Origin: Candidatus Hartigia pinicola
GTDB taxonomy: Bacteria; Pseudomonadota; Gammaproteobacteria; Enterobacterales; Enterobacteriaceae
Length of the DNA: 64,000 nt
Assembly: GCA_020541205.1 (NCBI GenBank)
Contig: CP048208.1
Location: forward strand, 868,001-932,000
Direction of reading: 5' to 3'
A program made the translations under genes and the position numbers. The notes beneath the pieces were generated by a model, which was not told the origin of the DNA, made no database searches, and saw only the letters and a program-made list of their open reading frames with translations. Every line of letters begins with the position of its first letter. Position 1 is the stretch's first letter. Shown here piece after piece: positions 57,505-64,000 of the stretch.

Positions 57505-58710
57505 ATAAGTAGAAAAATTTATGTATTAAAAATATTTTATAGTCAATCTATTTATTAATATTCAATAAAGCTGAAAATAATCTACTATGACTATTACGTC
57601 ATGATAATTTTTCGATATAAAGGTATTTATTATTTTTTAAAATCATTATCTTTGCTCAATTGAAACAGATGAAATAAAATATTATTGATCTGATAAATAT
57701 ATTTAAGTAACATAAATATTCTTAAGTTCCTATAAATACTAAAGGTATTTTGAGAACGCGTTAATATAATTAACAGTCATTTAATCTCTATGTGTGTCAA
57801 GTAACTAAATGACTTACTCACTAATCAGTCCATGAATTTTATAATAATTTATTATTGAATAAATTCAAACAGCGTATAGGTAACTATATAATAGCTTAAA
57901 TAAAGAGTATATAGTGATTTATACGACTAGATTTTCTTTTTTCATTGTTGATAAATATATTTATATGTATAAATATATTTTATATATAGCTTTTAATGTA
58001 TACATTATAAATTAATGGTTTTACTTTTTTTTAGCTATTTTTTACTTTATGGTAATATAATATTTTTAATAGCTCTAAATGGAAAAATTTACGTACGAAA
58101 TATATATTGCTTTGAATAAGCTTATAAAATTCAGTTAATATTTTTAATGACTATAATAGTTTATAGTATTTTTAAAAAAAAATTTTATTAACTTTAAAAT
58201 AAAACATTTAAATGATTTACGAAATTAAATTTTAGTTCAGTAACATCAAATACAATCATTGTATTAGTATTTATGAAAGTTATTATTCATGAAGATGCGT
58301 GATTGTTGTATAATATGGCATAATATATTTTACAGGTTAATTGCGGTTAAGTCATTTACAAAATGCATCGTAAACTATTTTTTAGTTTATTTTACTATTG
58401 TATATGAGTAATTAAATAACATGATAGCTAAATCATAAAAATGCAAGTCACTAATGGATAAAACATCTCTTTTATGATTTACAATTATTTTATTTATTAG
58501 TTATTTGCAGTGATCACATAAAGTAATAATTAATATACTAAATAATATTTACTTTACTCTATTGATGTTATTTTAAAAGTTATTTTGAGATAAAGTAGAG
58601 TAGAAAAATCAATTTCTATGTTTTTAGATTTTTGTTATTAATTATTTAAATCATAAGATTGCATGACTCAGGTTAATGTTTTAATTTAATTATTATATAT
58701 CTATATAAAA
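57505..58710 (+). other. Former bamC 3' part and purC leader
   Basis: The distance from the shortened bamC to the purC relic still fits the missing 255 bamC codons plus a leader. Weak echoes of the first helix-grip domain may be present: codons near 57573 give AENNLL and near 57650 give IETDEIKYY (family TLTTDWVQW). No gene is supported. Confidence 0.4.
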
Positions 58711-58840
58711 GTATATAAGCTGTAAGAATTAAGTTATGTCTTTGGCGTAAGTAAAACCATTGATTCTACATAACATCCTGATTGTTTGATTTTAAGATTT
58801 TGTAATGCTTATAATACATCAAGAATTTTAAGTAAGCTCA
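58711..58840 (+). pseudogene. purC: Decayed purC (SAICAR synthase)
   Basis: purC follows bamC in enterics. From 58726 one frame reads ELSYVFGVSKTIDST, stop, HPDCLILRFCNAYNTS. E. coli PurC begins [29 protein letters not shown], so E-L, Y, G, K-T, S-T, P-D, L, L, F, N and T-S all keep their order, with only two or three inserted codons. The start codon position (58711) reads GTA. The remaining 200 codons are unreadable. PurC makes SAICAR in step 7 of purine synthesis. Together with the purF relic this shows the pathway is lost. Confidence 0.82.
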
Positions 58841-60846
58841 TAGTTTAATTTGTGCATAAAAAAAATAGTCATACTAAGTGAATTATTTATTATAGCTCAA
58901 TTTTAAGAGAGTAGTAGGATTTTAAAATGAATTAAAATTCTTTCTTGTCTAATATAAAGCGTTAGTTAAAATTTTAGATACAGTGTCTATTAAATTCCTT
59001 ATTCATAATTGTTCTAATAAGTTTTTTGTTGTAGTATCTTTTAATTTTAAAAGAAACAATTACAAAATTATTTTTATTTAAAAAATATTGTAATTGTATA
59101 AAATTATTTTATATTTTGTCTAAAAATTACAAAAACTATAATTTTAATATCAATAAAGAAATCTTTCAATAAATTGAATCTTTGTTTCTAAGTAAGAGAA
59201 AGCATATAAAACTCTTATAAAGTAAACATATATTAGTTTTTCTGTGCTATTGTAAATTTATTAAAATAAATATTTATCATGCATTTTCTTTAGAAATGGT
59301 TTCAAAAATAATATGTTATATTATTAGTTTAAAATTTAGACAGATCAATTTTGAAATCAAACCAAACTAAATAAAATCAACGTTAAAAATGTAGTGAACA
59401 AGCCTAGTGTCAGCAATAAAAATAACGTAAATAGCACTTGTATAATAATTAATATACAAGCGTAAATAATACGAATATAATTTATAAAATATAGTGCAGG
59501 TTAAGAATATCTTACATAAAACAACACAGGACATCATGATAGATACTCATGTTTTATATTAGGTAATGCTACTAATTATGTCTCATAATCAAGAGTGCAA
59601 AATTTTTGATATTTTTAGCTTATATGAAATTATTAATATATATGAATGTATGTTAGAAAAATATTGCTAAATATAGGAGAATTTTAAAAGTATTTGAATA
59701 CAGACTTAGAGTTTGTTGCTTTAGTTTTTATTGTCTAACTATTGTGTAAAAATACTGAAGAAGTTTTAAAATTAGGTTTCTCAATTAAAATTTTTTTTAT
59801 ATTTATAGATACTATTTTTCTATTTTAATATTAAATATTTGATTGAGTAGATTATGTTATTTATGGTATTACTTTAGAATACATTATAGTTACTCAATAT
59901 TATTAGTGAATTTATTATAATTTGTTGATCTTATGAAGATTATTATGAGAATTTGATAAATAAAAATCATACGAATGAAAAGTGCGTGTTAATATGAAGT
60001 GTTACACTTTGTGCTATTTTAAAGGAGTATATTTTGTTTATATTGAAGATTGATTTTGAATTCATAGCTACTCTTATTAAAAATTTAGTAATATCATTAA
60101 CTAAGTTTTAGCTTTGTAAAAAATTCTATTTCATTTTGCAGTTTACGGCACTCAAATTAAAAGTAACGATACAGAAAAGAAAATTTTAATATAATCATAA
60201 TTGTTCTTGCAGAAAATTCACAAAGCTTCACTAATCAGATCTTTTTAGTATATTTATAATAGTATGCAAATCTCGTAATAAATTTTCGCATTTATTGATA
60301 AATAAAATTAGTAAATCAAAAAATTTCCTACTTAATATAAGGGCGCATTGTAGTTAATTTTTAGTTATTTTTATTGAAGAATTTATAGGTTTCTGTTTTT
60401 AAAACACAAAAATAAATTTATTATGATAACTTTACTATTTAAAAGTACAATGATTCTTTCAGAATCATAAGAAAGAATTCTCTAAAATAATGTAATATTT
60501 TTATTGTTTTTCTTTCTAGTATTAGAAATTATAAATGGTCATATAATTTATTATACAATCATAGCTATTGTGAATTATTTTTTTGATGTACATAAAATAT
60601 GTATATAGTTTAGTTCTTTTTATTGGTTCTAAATAATACTTTTGGGTTAAATTACTTTTTCTAAACATAGTGAAAGAACTAGCTTAGGTTTATGCGTCTT
60701 TGATCTTAATACAATTTTCAACGGTGTTGAAATCAATAAAACACGGTTAGGTTTTTTCTTAGATAATTAGTTAATAATATTAGTTGTACTTATTGATTTT
60801 AGTTAGTTTTATAAAGATATTAGTATGTTTTATATAGGAATTTTCT
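58841..60846. other. 2-kb eroded gap
   Basis: The rest of purC would lie at the start of this stretch but is unreadable. I see no other gene or strong hairpin. Confidence 0.55.
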
Positions 60847-61299
60847 ATGAGCCAAGTTGATCTTACATTAATAGTATTATTGTTTTTTTGTGGTCTTGGC
60901 TTGATTAGCCATAATATAGAAGTAACATTAGCAATGTTCTGTTTGCTGCTGATGAGAATTACACCGTTAAATAGTTTTTTTTATTGGGTGGAAAAATATA
61001 GCTTACCGATAGGTGTGATTATATTAATCGTGGGCACGATGTCTCCTATTGCACATAGTAAAATTTCAGCGCAAGACATATTTAATTCATGCTTAAATTG
61101 GAAATCTATTCTTGCGATTTTGATTGGGATTTTGGTATCTTGGTTAGGTAGTCGTGGTGTATTTCTGATGAGAAATCAGCCGTCCATGGTCTCAGGTTTA
61201 CTGGTTGGTACTATAATTGGGGTGATTTTATTCCGTGGAGTACCTGTAGGACCATTAATTGCATCAGGAATATTATCATTATTACTTGGGAAGTCTTAG
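60847..61299 (+). CDS. yeaL: DUF441/UPF0756 membrane protein YeaL
   Basis: The 150-residue inner-membrane protein (E. coli YeaL 148) has four hydrophobic segments (about 5-30, 50-70, 83-103, 115-145). Family motifs are clear: [35 protein letters not shown], the [10 protein letters not shown] segment, [22 protein letters not shown] and [24 protein letters not shown]. The function is unknown in all bacteria I know of. AGGAA lies 7 bases before the ATG. Its clean survival amid about 5 kb of ruined DNA implies strong selection. Confidence 0.92.
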   Translation: MSQVDLTLIVLLFFCGLGLISHNIEVTLAMFCLLLMRITPLNSFFYWVEKYSLPIGVIILIVGTMSPIAHSKISAQDIFNSCLNWKSILAILIGILVSWLGSRGVFLMRNQPSMVSGLLVGTIIGVILFRGVPVGPLIASGILSLLLGKS

Positions 61300-64000
61300 C
61301 TATAATCTATGAATATTTTATTATTAGCAGTTTTTCTTCATTTAGTTTTTTACTTATATTTGTTTATGAATTTTTTCGCTGAAAATGAATAAATTTACAA
61401 TAGACTCATTAGTGATTAACTGATATTATTGAGTACAATCATGAAAGTTATAGTTAAAAATGAAGTTTATATTTTTAGATAGAGAATTATATATGTTATT
61501 TTAACGTAAAAGTAAATTGTGTAGTAAGTTTATAAAAAATATTTTGTAAATATTAAAAATAGATAATTAACTGATTTATATATTATAATTTAAGGTAGTT
61601 GATACAATACAACTCGATAGTGATAGTTTTTTATTAAAGTGTACAATAGAAGATACATCTTAGATCGCGTATGTATGCATTATCCATAAAACGAATGCCA
61701 ATTAAATCTAGATCCTGAATATAAAATGGTAAGATATTTGCAATTTTTTAGTGATAGAAAGATATAAATGTGAGCTATCATTATGTATAGTAATATTCAT
61801 TTTAACATACATACTGCATGAATTAATATCGTTTGAATATCGTATTTAGGCATTAATGTTTCTGACAATCCCTTGTAAATTTAAGCTTTGAGTTTGTGTA
61901 GTTAATAATAAAGTGAATATTAATACTAAGCTCGGAAAATCTATGCTAGTCTTTAAATCTTAGGATCTAATAAATTATTTCCTTATATTAATAAGTATAT
62001 TAAAATTAAAGAAAATGGATTCATTACCAACAAATCAGTAAAATACTTATTTATATTTTATGATAAATGATAGTTCATCATTGTGATTATAAATAAGTCT
62101 AGATTTAATTTGATTAATGTATTTATACTCAGATTAATAATTTGATACTATTTTAATATTTACATTGAACTGCGATTTCGTAAATAACATTTATAAAAAT
62201 GACTTTAATTATGTATTAATTTTGAAAAATATCTTTTTTATATGTAAAACAAAATATGATAGTGCAGAATATTTAAAATCTAGCCAAAGCTAGATCATTC
62301 TGTTGTAATGAAATGATCCATGGGTATATACTATTCAATGCTTTTCTTTCTTTATAAAGCTTACTAAGTATAAAATAATAACTATTTATAATAGTAGAAT
62401 ATGTTATTTAATTAAGTTATATATTATAGCTTGTTGAAAAGCTAATAAAATGCATAGTATGAAGTAAAAACATTGAGTTTGATATACATGGGTCAAAAAA
62501 TATAGTAACGTTACTTTTATCTACTATAGATAGTATCTAGTAAATATTTAAATATACTTATATCGTATTATAATTATTTTTATAATATTAATATTTTCAA
62601 GAGTAATAAATAGTTTACTATGACTTTATGTAAAATACTAAATTACATTATGTATAAATTTTCACAGTAGTTGGTTGTAATTTCACAAAGTTAGAAGTTA
62701 TATAGAATTGCAGCGCGTTCTTTGAGTGGATATCAGATGGCTAATATAGCTATAATCATAAACTGACCTCTGTGTCAATACATTAATCGCATTATTGAAT
62801 TTTGAATAATATAAAATCATAGTTTAGATATAAGTTCTGAAAATACTATGATTTTTTTTAGTTAATCTAGAAAACACTTGAAATTACTATATTTGTTCTT
62901 AACTGTAATTATTACTAGAATATATATTTTTATTAATAAATGCATTTTATAGAAACTTAGTTAAAAAGTAGAACAGAAGTGAATGAGGTAATTACGCATA
63001 ATATTTTGAGTTTTTCTTATCACAGTAAACACCTTACATTAAGTATGATGAGAATACTGTTTTGTTATTCTTCCACTGACGTAACTGTGGTTACTTAAGA
63101 GTAAGTAATAAAGCCTGAGTATTCTTTCAGTGATTCTTGTAATGATCACTTTGTATTAACATAATGTAATTATTATATTTTATTTTGGTAGAATGATTTT
63201 TATTTAGATGTATTATAACATTAAAAAGTACTTATGCTATTGCAAAAAATTTATACTAGTATTGATATTTAAATTCGATGTAATACATTATAATGTCATA
63301 TAAAAAATGATTCTACTAAAAATGGTAGAATTATAATTCATTGGAATGAATATAATTCTTACTTAAAGTTTTCCTATGTAGGTAATTATATTTTCATGAT
63401 TGTCTCTTAAAAAGATTTATCAATAGCCAATATAAAAAGAATTATTGTTATCTTGCTAATTTTTATTAATGTAATATTGATTTAGATAATTAATATTAGT
63501 GGTTAAAGATAAGATCATTTATATTATTTTGGTTTTTATGATTTTTGTGTCTCAGTTACTTGTTAATTTATCAAAAATTAATTAATAAATATAAATAGAA
63601 TATCAATACTCTTAATACCTTGAAGGTAGATTACAAGTTTAAATTATAGATGCTCTCTTACATAAAACATCTTCAATCGTAGTTATATAGTTGAATATAA
63701 TAGTTGAGGATATAGTTATTATTAGTTAATAATCTATTTTTATTTATTGTATATATATTTTAACTACATTTAGAGTGATATAGTTGACTTTTCTTATGAC
63801 AAAGAAATTAATAGTGCATATACTAAAATAAATTATTTAATATCAGTATTTTAATTGTAATCAACGGTAAAAATTATAAATAAAATCGTAGCGCTTATTT
63901 ATTAATTAAATGTAAAATAACTACTAACTCTATCTTTTTATAGTTTTAATTTTAATTATTTAAAGAAGTATAAAGATCGTAGATATTAATCTCTGTCACT
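61300..64000. other. 2.7-kb eroded gap to window end
   Basis: No gene or convincing remnant is seen. All frames have frequent stops. Short A/T hairpins only. Confidence 0.6.

Noticed and set aside
1-64000. CRISPR array, insertion sequence, prophage or defence system
   Set aside because: No regularly spaced repeats, transposase, integrase or defence-protein motifs were seen on either strand.

Overview
This is a very AT-rich stretch of a shrinking gammaproteobacterial chromosome. It is almost certainly from an Enterobacterales (Serratia/Yersinia/Sodalis-like) insect endosymbiont at an intermediate stage of genome erosion. Twenty-five intact or probably functional genes cover only about a third of the 64 kb. 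Kilobase-long AT-rich gaps separate them. I see no insertion sequences, phage genes, CRISPR arrays, tRNAs or rRNAs. The species call is inference: protein similarity, exact gene lengths and gene order fit free-living enterics such as E. coli and Serratia, with a composition and coding density like Serratia symbiotica-type genomes.

Layout: punA (2.4 kb); rph (9 kb), flanked by remains of pyrE and yicC; lpxL (11-12 kb); the pdxB-(usg)-truA-(dedA)-accD-folC-(dedD)-cvpA-(purF)-(ubiX) block (14-23 kb); (hexR)-pykA facing lpxM-(mepM)-znuA, then divergent znuC-znuB, then (ruvB?) and aspS-nudB-yebC (25-38 kb); (rsmE)-gshB (39-40 kb); tsaB (43 kb); minC-minD-minE (48.7-50.5 kb); hda-(arsC)...(gcvR)-dapA-bamC'-(purC) (52-59 kb); yeaL (61 kb). 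Names in brackets are decayed genes. I found them by translating the gaps at the position where the ancestral enteric gene order predicts the gene. Several are unmistakable (dedD, purC, purF, yicC, pyrE, usg, dedA, mepM); others are tentative.

The surviving genes serve the core cell and envelope: lipid A acylation (LpxL, LpxM), fatty acid synthesis (AccD), PLP (PdxB), folate (NudB, FolC), glutathione (GshB), glycolysis (PykA), lysine/peptidoglycan precursor (DapA), zinc import with its Zur site (ZnuABC), tRNA and translation (TruA, TsaB, AspS, RNase PH), division-site placement (MinCDE), replication control (Hda) and nucleoside salvage (PunA). De novo purine synthesis (purF, purC) and pyrimidine synthesis (pyrE) are visibly broken while purine salvage is intact. 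This suggests the cell depends on its host or a co-symbiont for nucleotides.

The most interesting points are: a BamC cut down to its signal peptide, lipobox and BamD-binding N-terminal segment; conservation of a CUG start on hda; a preserved Zur operator; relic 3' ends kept where they carry the next gene's ribosome binding site; a changed arginine in a conserved FolC motif; and a 25-bp perfect palindrome in eroded DNA. I found no convincing new multi-gene system. All comparisons with reference proteins are from memory and were not computed.
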